Assembly (NCBI RefSeq): GCF_045310675.1
Contig: NZ_JBJHZZ010000002.1
Span: forward strand, 248,001-312,000
Direction of reading: 5' to 3'
DNA length: 64,000 nt
Source of the DNA: Clostridium_AT stratigraminis
GTDB lineage: Bacteria; Bacillota; Clostridia; Clostridiales; Clostridiaceae
Part shown: positions 10,914-19,272 of the stretch, piece by piece
Layout: each line of letters opens with the position of its first letter
How positions within the stretch are numbered: position 1 is the first letter of the stretch
Program-made: the position numbers and the translations under genes
The notes under the pieces: generated by a model
The model's input: only the letters and a program-made list of their open reading frames with translations
The model's database searches: none
Told to the model about the DNA's origin: nothing

Positions 10914-11288
10914 ATGACAGAGTTAAATCAAATTTACAAATGTGAAGTATGTGGAAACATAGTTGAAGTGGTTCATCCTTCAGGCGGAACATTATCCTGC
11001 TGCAATCAGCCTATGAAGCTATTGGTAGAGAACACTACTGAAGCTGCCCTAGAGAAACATATTCCAGTTATTGAAAAGGCCGATGGCGGAGTAGTTGTTA
11101 AAATCGGTGCTGTAGAGCATCCAATGATAGAGACTCATTATATTGAATGGATTGAAGTTGTTACAGCTAATAAGGTTTATAGAAAATATTTAAAACCAGG
11201 TGAAAAGCCTGAGGCATATTTTAAGCTTGAAGAAGAGGTTCTATTTGCCAGAGAATACTGTAATCTTCATGGACTTTGGAAAAAGTAA
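10914..11288 (+). CDS. dfx: Desulfoferrodoxin / superoxide reductase
   Basis: A 124-residue protein reducing superoxide to hydrogen peroxide in anaerobes, with rubredoxin-type electron donors. Two iron sites are visible. The N-terminal desulforedoxin centre is Cys10, Cys13, Cys29 and Cys30. The catalytic centre is His49, His69, His75, Cys116 and His119 (EKHIP, EHPMIETH, YCNLHG). All ligands are present, so it should be the two-iron class rather than neelaredoxin. The ribosome binding site TTGGAGGG lies just upstream. The gene stands alone between its own AT-rich leader and a terminator. A stress promoter is likely but not clear; TTGAAT at 10831 with TATAAA at 10852 has only a 15-base spacer. 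Confidence 0.95.
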   Translation: MTELNQIYKCEVCGNIVEVVHPSGGTLSCCNQPMKLLVENTTEAALEKHIPVIEKADGGVVVKIGAVEHPMIETHYIEWIEVVTANKVYRKYLKPGEKPEAYFKLEEEVLFAREYCNLHGLWKK

Positions 11289-11307
11289 TAGGTTATAAAT
11301 TTTTATA

Positions 11308-11343
11308 AGATTGTCAAAAATATAATTGACAATCTTTTTATTT
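11308..11343 (+). terminator. Intrinsic terminator of dfx
   Basis: The 11-bp perfect stem AAGATTGTCAA / TTGACAATCTT (11308-11318 with 11327-11337) is followed by a T-run. Its 3' arm holds the -35 box of the next promoter. Confidence 0.8.
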
Positions 11344-11354
11344 GAGAATATGAT
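11327..11354 (+). promoter_or_regulatory. Promoter of the T-box/trpS unit
   Basis: A perfect TTGACA (11327-11332), a 16-base spacer and TATGAT (11349-11354). The -35 hexamer is part of the dfx terminator stem. Confidence 0.75.
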
Positions 11355-11379
11355 AAAATAAATAATATATTTTGCCGCT

Positions 11380-11624
11380 TTAAAAAGAAGCAAGTAGGTT
11401 TAAAAACAAATTTAAAGAGAGCTGTATTGGGTGAAATTACAGTAATGATGCTTAAACTGAATGGGTCTTTTAGGCTGAAGATGAATCTTTAGTAGTCTTT
11501 CACGTTAGTCTTACGTTATAAAGACAGGATATTTTTGTATCTGTAACGAGGAAAGCATTGCTTTTAAATTAGGTGGTACCGCGTATATTACGCCCTATGG
11601 TTGAGAAACTATAGGGCTTTTTTT
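11380..11624 (+). promoter_or_regulatory. T-box riboswitch (tRNA-Trp specific) with terminator
   Basis: A classic T-box leader. The T-box sequence AGGTGGTACCGCG lies at 11571-11583, where it would pair with the uncharged tRNA acceptor end. Upstream is a stem I region with GAGAGC and GGGTG elements. In the specifier position GAA is followed by TGG at 11462-11464, the tryptophan codon, matching the trpS gene below. The terminator stem GCCCTATGGTT / AACTATAGGGC (11592-11617) is followed by seven T. Known mechanism: uncharged tRNA-Trp stabilises the antiterminator and trpS is expressed. Confidence 0.95.
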
Positions 11625-11669
11625 AAATTAATGACTTCATTCATAATTTAAATAGAGGAGGAAAATATT

Positions 11670-12674
11670 TTGGAAGAAAAGAGAAAAGTAATTTTTAGTG
11701 GAATTCAGCCTTCAGGTGAACTCACCTTAGGAAACTATTTAGGGGCTGTAAAGAACTGGGTAAAGCTTCAAGATGCTTATGACTGCTATTTTTGTATTGT
11801 TGATTTACATGCTATAACCGTTAAACAGGTACCAAAGGATTTAAGAGCAAGGACCTTAGAAGTAATGGCAATATATATTGCTTCTGGAATAAATCCTGAG
11901 AAAAATACTATATTTATTCAATCACATGTACCGGCACATAGTGAAGCAGCATGGTTATTAAATTGTAACACCTACATTGGTGAGCTTAACAGAATGACAC
12001 AGTTTAAGGATAAATCTCAAAGATATGGTGAATCTATTTCAGCAGGCTTACTAAATTACCCTGTATTAATGGCAGCAGACATATTATTATATCAAACTGA
12101 CCTAGTACCAGTTGGAAGCGATCAAAAACAGCATCTTGAAATTGCAAGAGATATAGCACAAAGGTTTAATAATTCCTATAGTGAAACCTTTGTTATTCCA
12201 GATGGTTATATAGCTAAAAATGGGGCTAAAATAATGAGCCTTCAGGATCCTTCAAAGAAAATGTCTAAATCAGATGATAATCCTAATGGTTTTATTCTAA
12301 TTATGGATCCTCCTGAGGTAATTAGAAAGAAAATAAGCAGAGCTGTAACAGACAGCATTGGCGTAGTTAATTACTGTGAGGAGCAGCCTGGAGTTAAAAA
12401 TTTAATAACAATTTTAAGTACAATTACGGGGGAAACAATTGAAGCAATTGAAAGGAAATATGAAGGTCAAGGGTATGCTCAGTTTAAAAAGGATGTGGCT
12501 GAAGCAATTGTAAACGAATTAGAGCCAATTCAGCTTAAGGTTAAAGAGCTGCTCTCTAACAAGGATTACCTTGAAAGCATCTATAAAGCAGGGGCAGAAA
12601 AAGCTAATTATGCTGCAAGAAAGACCTTATTCAAAATGCAAAAGAAAATAGGTTTTATACTTCCAGCAAGGTAA
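11670..12674 (+). CDS. trpS: Tryptophanyl-tRNA synthetase
   Basis: Class I aminoacyl-tRNA synthetase charging tRNA-Trp, 334 residues (usual bacterial length). Seen: the HIGH-equivalent region SGELTLGNYLGA near 12-23, the KMSKS loop (KKMSKSDDNP, about 198) and SAGLLNYPVLMAADILLYQ in the tryptophan pocket. The start is TTG at 11670, preceded at 8 bases by GAGGAGG (11655-11661); no ATG gives a full-length protein. It is controlled by the T-box leader just upstream, whose specifier codon is TGG. It has its own terminator downstream, so it is a one-gene unit. Confidence 0.97.
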   Translation: MEEKRKVIFSGIQPSGELTLGNYLGAVKNWVKLQDAYDCYFCIVDLHAITVKQVPKDLRARTLEVMAIYIASGINPEKNTIFIQSHVPAHSEAAWLLNCNTYIGELNRMTQFKDKSQRYGESISAGLLNYPVLMAADILLYQTDLVPVGSDQKQHLEIARDIAQRFNNSYSETFVIPDGYIAKNGAKIMSLQDPSKKMSKSDDNPNGFILIMDPPEVIRKKISRAVTDSIGVVNYCEEQPGVKNLITILSTITGETIEAIERKYEGQGYAQFKKDVAEAIVNELEPIQLKVKELLSNKDYLESIYKAGAEKANYAARKTLFKMQKKIGFILPAR

Positions 12675-12710
12675 AATAATATCTTTCAGCTTAAATCAAA
12701 ATCTTTAAAG

Positions 12711-12757
12711 AAACCTTGGTAGTATGGTTATCTTAATCATATTTCCAAGGTTTTTTA
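12711..12757 (+). terminator. Intrinsic terminator of trpS
   Basis: Outer stem AAACCTTGG / CCAAGGTTT, with an inner ATGGTTA/TAATCAT pairing, then a T-run. Confidence 0.75.
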
Positions 12758-12934
12758 ATAAAAATTCAAAGATAATCTTTTTCAGGTTTAGTAAATAATG
12801 TTTTTTTAAAAAATATTAAGGATTTTTTAAAAAATTTGTTAAGTGTATAGAAGAACAAAAAAAGTGACGAAAATATATATATATGATTATTGTATAAAAA
12901 ATAAATTATGAAAAGATTATAAGGGGGCTGGATT

Positions 12935-14326
12935 ATGTTTAAAAAATTCAAGAAAGGAACAAAGGAAAAAGAAGTTAATAACAGAGGGTCGGAATACATT
13001 CATAAAGAATTACTAATAAAAGCCTTCACAGAAATTATTGAAGGCAAAACAATTAAAGTGAATATTGAAGAACTTGGCTCAAAAGACGTTGCAGATAAAT
13101 GTAATGAATTGATAAGTGTATTGTGTGAATCTAGAAGAAAATCTATCTTGGAAATAAATGAAATATTGAGAATGGTAACAAGGATGGATTCTGTTAGAGA
13201 TATGATTAAAAGTGTGGATACACAAACTGAAGCACTGCATTCCATGTCTGCAAGCAGTGAAGAATTAACAGCCTCTATTGAAGATGTTTCCAATATGTCA
13301 CAAGAGGTATCTGAAAATTCAAATGAGGCAAAACAAATTACTGAAACTGGCGTAAAAAACATTACTGATTCTATTGAATTTGTAAGAAAATCCTTTGATG
13401 ATATAGAAATTATAGATAATCATATGCAGGGTGTTAAGGAGAAAACCAATACTATAAATCAAATCATTGATATTGTAAAAGAAATTGCTGATCAAACTAA
13501 TTTACTTGCTTTAAATGCTGCAATTGAAGCTGCAAGGGCAGGGGAGCAAGGCAGGGGGTTTGCTGTTGTTGCAGGGGAGGTAAAAAAATTAGCTGAGAAT
13601 ACAAAAAATTCAGTTCTAAATATTCAAAAGAATGTTTTGGATTTACAAAATGATATAGATTTATCAGTAAATAAAATTAATCAAACATCAAGACAATTAG
13701 AATCAGGCAAACAACTTGTTGATGATGCATTTCAATCAATAAATTTAATTGATAACTCAATTGATACAGTTAATGAGACAATTATTCAAGTTGCGGCAAA
13801 TACAGAAGAACAAACTGCTGTAACTCAATCTTTTACTAGTAGTATTACGAAACTTTCAGAGCAGGCGGATTATATTGATAATAGCTGTCAGGATACAGGG
13901 CGTATGATATATGATTTAAGTAAAAAAATAGACTCAATTAGATTGGAAATGGTTAAAAATAGATTATGCTTAACCGATTCAGATATGGTTGAAATTTATA
14001 AAACTGATCACTTGTTATGGAGATGGAAAGTATATAATATGCTTCTTGGTAATGAAAAGGTTGATATAAATGTTGTTGGAGATTATAAACAATGCAGACT
14101 TGGAAAATGGTACTATGGAATAGAGTGTGATAAGTTCAGAAATAATAAATTATTTAACGAATTAGAAAAACCGCATATTGAATTACATAATATTGCAAAA
14201 GAGGCCGTTATTGCATATGAGAAAAATAATATAAAGGCAGCAGAAGAAGGACTGAAAAATATGGATAAATGCTCAGAAAAGGTATTTGCTATACTAGATG
14301 AAATGAAAGTTACTTTATTTGAATAG
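12935..14326 (+). CDS. Soluble methyl-accepting chemotaxis protein with C-terminal CZB domain
   Basis: A 463-residue chemoreceptor with no membrane segment and no periplasmic domain. Residues about 85-340 form the coiled-coil signalling domain; the hairpin tip ADQTNLLALNAAIEAARAGE (about residue 187) contacts CheW/CheA. The C-terminal about 110 residues match the chemoreceptor zinc-binding (CZB) domain: His359 (DHLLWRW), Cys387 (CRLGKWYYG), and His414 and His418 (HIELH). CZB domains in other bacteria sense zinc, hypochlorous acid or pH through the zinc-thiolate. The start is supported by AGGGGG at 12922-12927. It is monocistronic; no che genes lie nearby. Cytoplasmic location and signal type are inference. 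Confidence 0.9.
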   Translation: MFKKFKKGTKEKEVNNRGSEYIHKELLIKAFTEIIEGKTIKVNIEELGSKDVADKCNELISVLCESRRKSILEINEILRMVTRMDSVRDMIKSVDTQTEALHSMSASSEELTASIEDVSNMSQEVSENSNEAKQITETGVKNITDSIEFVRKSFDDIEIIDNHMQGVKEKTNTINQIIDIVKEIADQTNLLALNAAIEAARAGEQGRGFAVVAGEVKKLAENTKNSVLNIQKNVLDLQNDIDLSVNKINQTSRQLESGKQLVDDAFQSINLIDNSIDTVNETIIQVAANTEEQTAVTQSFTSSITKLSEQADYIDNSCQDTGRMIYDLSKKIDSIRLEMVKNRLCLTDSDMVEIYKTDHLLWRWKVYNMLLGNEKVDINVVGDYKQCRLGKWYYGIECDKFRNNKLFNELEKPHIELHNIAKEAVIAYEKNNIKAAEEGLKNMDKCSEKVFAILDEMKVTLFE

Positions 14327-14538
14327 AATGTAAATAATATTTTATTTAAATTGTCTTCCAAGAAAGTCGTTCATTCAGTACTGTTAGTAAACGTATTGTT
14401 GTATTACTACACTAATAGACTTCATCAAATAAAATATGATATACTTTTTAATGTATTATTTTTATAAAGTTGTATCTTAAGGAATCATGTTAGGGATACT
14501 AAGATAAGCATAATATTTTAAGAAAGGTAATTTCGTTC

Positions 14539-15975
14539 ATGGAAAATATCAATGAGAAAATTTATAAAAATAGGTGGATTATTCTTTTTAATGTGGTTTT
14601 GGTAACCTTTATGGCATGTCTAGACAGCAGCATTGTAAATGTAGCCTTACCTAAAATGTCTGAAAGGCTCGATGTAAGCATGGCATCAATTGAATGGGTT
14701 GTAACAAGCTATTTAATTGTAGTATCAGCAAGTATTTTAATTTTTGGAAGACTAGGAGATATAAAAGGTAAAACAAAGGTATTTAAATTTGGAATCATAG
14801 TATTTACCTTTGGTTCCTTAATGTGTGGAATAACAAGCTCCCTGTCATTTTTAGTTGCGGCAAGGGTGCTTCAAGCTATTGGAGCTGCAGCTACTATGTC
14901 AGCTAATCAAGGAATCATAACTCAAGTTTTCCCAAGTACCGAAAGAGGCAGAGCACTAGGTATTTCAGGAACCTTTGTAGCCCTTGGAACTATGGTTGGT
15001 CCGCCCCTTGGGGGCTTTATAGTATCAGCCTTTAGCTGGGAATACATATTTTTGATTAATGTACCTATTGGTATAATAACCTTTATTATGGGACTTAAAA
15101 TACTTCCAAGTAAAGGAAAGGCCTTAAATGAAAAGTTAGATTTAAAAGGAGCAATACTCTTTGTTATAAGTATAGTTTTGCTTTTTGGAGCAATCACTCA
15201 AGGCCAAACTTCTGGATATAACAATCCTTTAATTATAACTGCGTTAGTAATTTCAGTGGTATCCTTTATAATGTTTATTCTTACAGAGAAAAGGATTAAC
15301 GACCCACTGCTTCAGCTTTCAATATTTGATAATAAACTTTTTTCCTTAAGCATTTTTTGTGGATTTATATCCTTTATAGCAATTAGCTGTACTAATATTA
15401 TTCAACCCTTTTATTTGCAGGATGCACAAAAATTATCAGCTTCAGTTACAGGAATCTTAATGGCGGTATACCCATTAGTTCTATCTGTTGTTGCACCTGT
15501 AAGCGGATATTTATCTGATAAGATAGGGTCGGAGTTTCTGACTTTTTTAGGGCTGGTATTTACAAGTTTAGGCTTATTTTTATTGTCCAGTTTAACTGCG
15601 AATTCCAGTATATTACTCTTAATTATCTTTGTAAGCATAATGTCTTTAGGTAATGGATTATTTCAATCTCCAAACAATTCACTTATAATGTCTACTGTAC
15701 CTAAAAATAAATTGGGCATTGCCGGAAGTATTAATGCCTTAGTTAGAAATTTAGGTATGGTTTTTGGAATTTCATTCTCTACTACCTTTTTATATAATAG
15801 AATGAGCTATAAGGCTGGTTATCATGTAGTTAATTATATACAAGGAAGAGATGATATATTTATCTATGGCATGAAATGGGTGTACATAGGAGCAGGCTTA
15901 ATTTGTGTCAGCGGTGCTTTACTTACTGCTTTTAGATTATATACTATAAAAAATAATAAAAAGGCTGTTACTTAA
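14539..15975 (+). CDS. MFS drug exporter, DHA2 (EmrB/QacA) family
   Basis: A 478-residue polytopic membrane protein, about 14 predicted segments, of the proton-antiport multidrug family. Seen: the DHA2 opening FMACLDSSIVNVALPKM (about 24-40), motif A GRLGDIKGKTKVF (about 71), RVLQAIGAA (motif B) and motif C GTMVGPPLGGF (about 150), which marks antiporters. A ribosome binding site, AGAAAGG, lies about 11 bases from the ATG. Upstream an inverted ATCTTA/TAAGAT pair (near 14475 and 14503) could be a repressor site, but no regulator gene is adjacent. The downstream terminator is shared with the convergent HAD gene. The substrate cannot be predicted. Confidence 0.9.
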   Translation: MENINEKIYKNRWIILFNVVLVTFMACLDSSIVNVALPKMSERLDVSMASIEWVVTSYLIVVSASILIFGRLGDIKGKTKVFKFGIIVFTFGSLMCGITSSLSFLVAARVLQAIGAAATMSANQGIITQVFPSTERGRALGISGTFVALGTMVGPPLGGFIVSAFSWEYIFLINVPIGIITFIMGLKILPSKGKALNEKLDLKGAILFVISIVLLFGAITQGQTSGYNNPLIITALVISVVSFIMFILTEKRINDPLLQLSIFDNKLFSLSIFCGFISFIAISCTNIIQPFYLQDAQKLSASVTGILMAVYPLVLSVVAPVSGYLSDKIGSEFLTFLGLVFTSLGLFLLSSLTANSSILLLIIFVSIMSLGNGLFQSPNNSLIMSTVPKNKLGIAGSINALVRNLGMVFGISFSTTFLYNRMSYKAGYHVVNYIQGRDDIFIYGMKWVYIGAGLICVSGALLTAFRLYTIKNNKKAVT

Positions 15976-15990
15976 AATAAATTTAATTAA

Positions 15991-16034
15991 AAATAGTGTT
16001 GATGAAGCTTATGCTTTATCAACACTATTTTAGT
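15991..16034. terminator. Bidirectional terminator between convergent genes
   Basis: The stem AAATAGTGTTGAT / ATCAACACTATTT (15991-16030) is flanked by A and T runs, serving the MFS gene (+) and the HAD gene (-). Confidence 0.8.
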
Positions 16035-16041
16035 AATAGCA

Positions 16042-16860
16042 TTAACTTGCCTTTACATTATTTAGAACAAATTTATATATAACATGGGCTACACCATTTT
16101 CTTCATTGCTTAAAGTAATATAATCGGCTGCTTTTTTAACTTCAGGGAAGGCATTACCCATTGCAACTCCTAGGCCTGCAAATTGAAGCATATGAATATC
16201 GTTACCTGCGTCTCCTATGCATATAACTTCATCACTTTTTATTCCTAATTTATTAGCTAGCAGTGCTACACCATAACCCTTATTTATCTTTTTATCTAAG
16301 AACTCAAGAAAATAAGGAGAACTTCTAAGTACAGAATACTTCTCATAAACTTCTTTAGGTAGCTTTTCTATTGCTTTTGTTAGAATTTTTGGATCATCAA
16401 CCATCATTATTTTAACAATTGAAGTATCATAAGGTAAGTTATTAAAATCAACTTCTTTAAGTGGAATATCGTTAATGTCTTTTTCTATTTGACTATAGGG
16501 GTTCCACTTTGGTGTTAGGCAAGAATTTATAGTCAGAATATGAATATTAACCTTTAATCTTTTACTAAGCTCATATAAATAAGAAACATCTTGTAGAGTC
16601 ATAAGTGTTTTTGCTAAAATTTTATTTGTTTTAGTAGCTTGTATTAAGGCACCATTATAAGCAATGGCATAATCACCGTCACCCATTAAATCAAGCTCAT
16701 TTAAGTACTTTTTAATTCCGTCTATTGGTCTTCCTGAAGAAAGGACAATTTTAACTCCTTTAGTTTTAGCCTTTTGTATCGCTCTTAAGGTTTCATTAGA
16801 AATAGTTTTATCTTCTCTTAGTAATGTGCCATCCATATCTATTGCAATTAATTTATACAA
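16042..16860 (-). CDS. Cof-type HAD-IIB family phosphatase
   Basis: Haloacid-dehalogenase superfamily phosphatase, subclass IIB (Cof/YidA type), probably acting on a sugar phosphate or similar small metabolite in the cytoplasm. Seen: motif I DMDGTLL with the nucleophile and acid Asp near the N-terminus, motif II SSGRP, the IIB cap between, a lysine in the KKINKGYGV region (motif III) and motif IV GDAGNDIHML. Start: an AGGAG box lies at 16870-16874. A GTG immediately after it (16869) is too close, so TTG at 16860 (protein beginning MYKLIAIDMDGTLL, the usual family start) or TTG at 16863 is preferred. It is convergent with the MFS gene. Confidence 0.9.
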   Translation of the reverse strand: MYKLIAIDMDGTLLREDKTISNETLRAIQKAKTKGVKIVLSSGRPIDGIKKYLNELDLMGDGDYAIAYNGALIQATKTNKILAKTLMTLQDVSYLYELSKRLKVNIHILTINSCLTPKWNPYSQIEKDINDIPLKEVDFNNLPYDTSIVKIMMVDDPKILTKAIEKLPKEVYEKYSVLRSSPYFLEFLDKKINKGYGVALLANKLGIKSDEVICIGDAGNDIHMLQFAGLGVAMGNAFPEVKKAADYITLSNEENGVAHVIYKFVLNNVKAS

Positions 16861-17030
16861 CAATATCACTCCTAATATTCATTCAAACTAAATAATCTAT
16901 GATAAATTATTTAGACCTCTGCATAAAGTTGCAATCTATTTATCACATAATTATTATAGCATTGGAACTAGAAAAATGAATGGAATAAACTGTAATGTAA
17001 ATGTTCACAACTGGATTTGGTAAAAATTAT

Positions 17031-17059
17031 TTGAAAAGAATTTTAAAAACTGATATAAT
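17031..17059 (+). promoter_or_regulatory. Promoter of prfC
   Basis: TTGAAA (17031-17036), a 17-base spacer and TATAAT (17054-17059) with an upstream TG extension. The roughly 90-base leader contains only a weak 5-bp hairpin (GTCTG/CAGAC) near 17096-17113. Confidence 0.75.
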
Positions 17060-17155
17060 TTAAGGCGTTTGTATATAATAAATATTAAATCTAAGGTCTG
17101 CCTTCATACAGACTTTTTGCATATTTAATTTATTAAACAAGAAAGGATGGATAAA

Positions 17156-18751
17156 ATGGCGGACTTTATAAAAGAAATAGAAAGAAGAAGAACCTTTGCG
17201 ATAATTTCTCACCCAGATGCAGGTAAGACTACACTTACAGAAAAGCTCCTTTTATACGGGGGTGCCATAAGGATGGCAGGTTCTGTTAAGGCTAGAAAGG
17301 CAGCAAAGCATGCAGTTTCAGACTGGATGGAAATAGAAAAGCAGAGAGGTATTTCAGTAACTTCTTCTGTAATGCAGTTTAATTATGATGGTTATTGTAT
17401 TAATATACTTGATACTCCAGGACATCAAGACTTTAGTGAAGATACCTATAGAACCCTTATGGCTGCTGATAGTGCTGTAATGGTAATTGATGGTGCAAAG
17501 GGAGTAGAAGAGCAGACAAAAAAGCTTTTCCATGTATGCAGCCTTAGGGGTATACCAATTTTCACTTTCATTAATAAGATGGATAGAGAAACTAAAGATC
17601 CCTTCGAACTTCTAGAGGATATAGAAAATGAACTAGGAATTAAATCCTATCCAGTAAATTGGCCAATTGGTACTGGAGCCGAATTTAAGGGAGTTTATGA
17701 TAGAGAACATAAGATGGTACAGGCTTTTAATGGTGGAAATCATGGGCAGACACAGGTAGAATCATTAGAAGGCAATATAGAAGATGGTGTTTTCAAGGAT
17801 TTACTTGGAGAGGCCCTCCATAATAAGCTTATAGAAGATATAGAACTGTTAGATATAGCTGGTGATGAGTTTGATGTTACAAAGGTAAGAAATGGAGAGC
17901 TTACTCCAGTATTCTTTGGAAGTGCTTTAACCAATTTTGGAGTAGAGCCATTTTTGAAGGTGTTCCTTGATTTAACTTCTGAGCCACTTCCAAGGCAGTC
18001 AGATCAAGGCGAAATTGATGTATTCAGCCCTGAGTTTTCAGCCTTTATATTTAAAATACAAGCTAACATGAATCCAGCCCATAGAGATAGAATAGCTTTT
18101 ATGAGGATTTGCGCAGGTGAATTTAGAAAGGGCATGGAGGTCTACCACGTTCAGGCTGGAAATAAGATAAAGCTGGCACAGCCACAGCAATTTTTAGCAC
18201 AGGATAGGGAAATTGTGGAGGAAGCTTATGCGGGAGATATAATTGGTGTCTTTGACCCGGGAATATTCAGCATTGGAGATACCCTTTGTGAAAGTTCTAA
18301 AAAGTTTAAATTTGAGGGGATTCCAACCTTTGCACCTGAATATTTTGCCAGAGTAAGAACTATTGATACAATGAAGAGAAAGCAATTTATTAAGGGGATT
18401 ACACAAATTGCACAAGAGGGAGCAATACAGGTATTTAAGGAACTTCATATTGGTATTGAAGAAATTATTGTAGGCGTAGTTGGAGTACTGCAATTTGAAG
18501 TACTTGAATATAGATTAAAGCATGAATACGGTGTAGATATAAAAATGGATAGGCTTTCTTATAAATATATAAGATGGATTGAAAATACTGAATTAACGCT
18601 TGATAACCTGAATTTAACCAGTGATACTAAGAAGGTTAAGGATCTTAAAGACAGGAATCTTTTAATATTCCAAAGTGACTGGGCTATAAGCTGGGCTTTA
18701 GAGCATAATAAAGGTTTAATACTTTCTGATATAGCTAAGAATAATGAATAA
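17156..18751 (+). CDS. prfC: Peptide chain release factor 3
   Basis: GTPase of about 531 residues (family usual about 530) that recycles RF1/RF2 from the ribosome after termination. Seen: G1 SHPDAGKTTLTEK, G2-region GISVTSSV, G3 DTPGHQDFSEDTY and G4 NKMDR, followed by the domain II beta-barrel and the C-terminal domain. GDAIG-type EF-G regions are absent, and the spacing fits RF3. An ATG at 17147 abuts the AAAGG box, so the in-frame ATG at 17156 is the better start (protein MADFIKEI). It has its own sigma-A promoter and a strong terminator right after the stop. Confidence 0.96.
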   Translation: MADFIKEIERRRTFAIISHPDAGKTTLTEKLLLYGGAIRMAGSVKARKAAKHAVSDWMEIEKQRGISVTSSVMQFNYDGYCINILDTPGHQDFSEDTYRTLMAADSAVMVIDGAKGVEEQTKKLFHVCSLRGIPIFTFINKMDRETKDPFELLEDIENELGIKSYPVNWPIGTGAEFKGVYDREHKMVQAFNGGNHGQTQVESLEGNIEDGVFKDLLGEALHNKLIEDIELLDIAGDEFDVTKVRNGELTPVFFGSALTNFGVEPFLKVFLDLTSEPLPRQSDQGEIDVFSPEFSAFIFKIQANMNPAHRDRIAFMRICAGEFRKGMEVYHVQAGNKIKLAQPQQFLAQDREIVEEAYAGDIIGVFDPGIFSIGDTLCESSKKFKFEGIPTFAPEYFARVRTIDTMKRKQFIKGITQIAQEGAIQVFKELHIGIEEIIVGVVGVLQFEVLEYRLKHEYGVDIKMDRLSYKYIRWIENTELTLDNLNLTSDTKKVKDLKDRNLLIFQSDWAISWALEHNKGLILSDIAKNNE

Positions 18752-18783
18752 AAAATGAAAGACTTTATGTCTTTCATTTTTTA
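18752..18783 (+). terminator. Intrinsic terminator of prfC
   Basis: The stem AAAATGAAAGAC / GTCTTTCATTTT with a short loop begins at the stop codon and ends in T. Its symmetry lets it serve the minus-strand gene at 18788 as well. Confidence 0.8.
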
Positions 18784-18787
18784 TATA

Positions 18788-18943
18788 TCACACAGATTTT
18801 CTTCTGCCAAATATGGCGTCAATAATAAATACTACCGCCGCTACAATTAATAACAGATTTATCATGCTTCCGCCAATTCTGAATATTAGTCCTATAAGCC
18901 AGAATAATACTACAAAGCCACCTATCCAGCGCAAAACAGCCAT
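18788..18943 (-). CDS. Small membrane protein, Lmo0937/DUF5670-like
   Basis: A 51-residue protein beginning MAVLRWIGGFVVLFW. It has two hydrophobic stretches (about 6-21 and 27-43) split by FRIGGSMIN and ends in a basic tail GRRKSV. The pattern WLIGLIFRIGG followed by a second helix fits the short Lmo0937-type envelope proteins of Firmicutes, whose function is not settled. A strong GGAGG (18951-18955) lies 7 bases before the ATG. The upstream leader on this strand is the duplicated double-hairpin element at 18951-19121, so expression may depend on RNA structure. Confidence 0.75.
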   Translation of the reverse strand: MAVLRWIGGFVVLFWLIGLIFRIGGSMINLLLIVAAVVFIIDAIFGRRKSV

Positions 18944-18950
18944 TTAAATT

Positions 18951-19121
18951 CCTCCTTTTGTCGGAACACTGAGCAATAAAGCTCTCTCGTTCCCACTCGA
19001 TAATTGCTCGTAAATGTCCATTTAGGACATTTACCTCCCTTCGGTCGGAACACGGGGTAATTTAACCCATTCGCTCCGCTCACAAATTACCCGTTAAAGC
19101 CCATTTAGGGCTTTAACCTCC
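18951..19121 (-). repeat. Tandem pair of double-hairpin units upstream of the small membrane protein
   Basis: Two units of about 78 bases (18960-19038 and 19044-19121) with the same layout. Read on the plus strand each has GTCGGAACAC, a first stem, a second 9-bp stem with the loop ATTTA, then CCTCC. Unit A pairs GAGCAAT/ATTGCTC and TAAATGTCC/GGACATTTA; unit B pairs GGGTAATTT/AAATTACCC and TTAAAGCCC/GGGCTTTAA. The stems differ in sequence but keep pairing. On the minus strand each unit boundary is a GGAGG, the last one being the ribosome binding site of the 51-residue gene. Confidence 0.85.
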
Positions 19122-19272
19122 TTTGTATATAACTAGTATTTACAACAATTCGACTAATTATAACAATATATTTGTTATTTGTGTATCCATACACTTTGAA
19201 ACTGATTTATTCTGTGTATAATAAATTATAGATAAATAAATTTTAATAATAAAGGACGGGTGGGATTTTGAC

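Noticed and set aside
13000..13362. Antisense frame opposite the chemoreceptor
   Set aside because: The plus-strand chemoreceptor is unambiguous; the antisense frame has Ser/Leu-rich composition typical of shadows.
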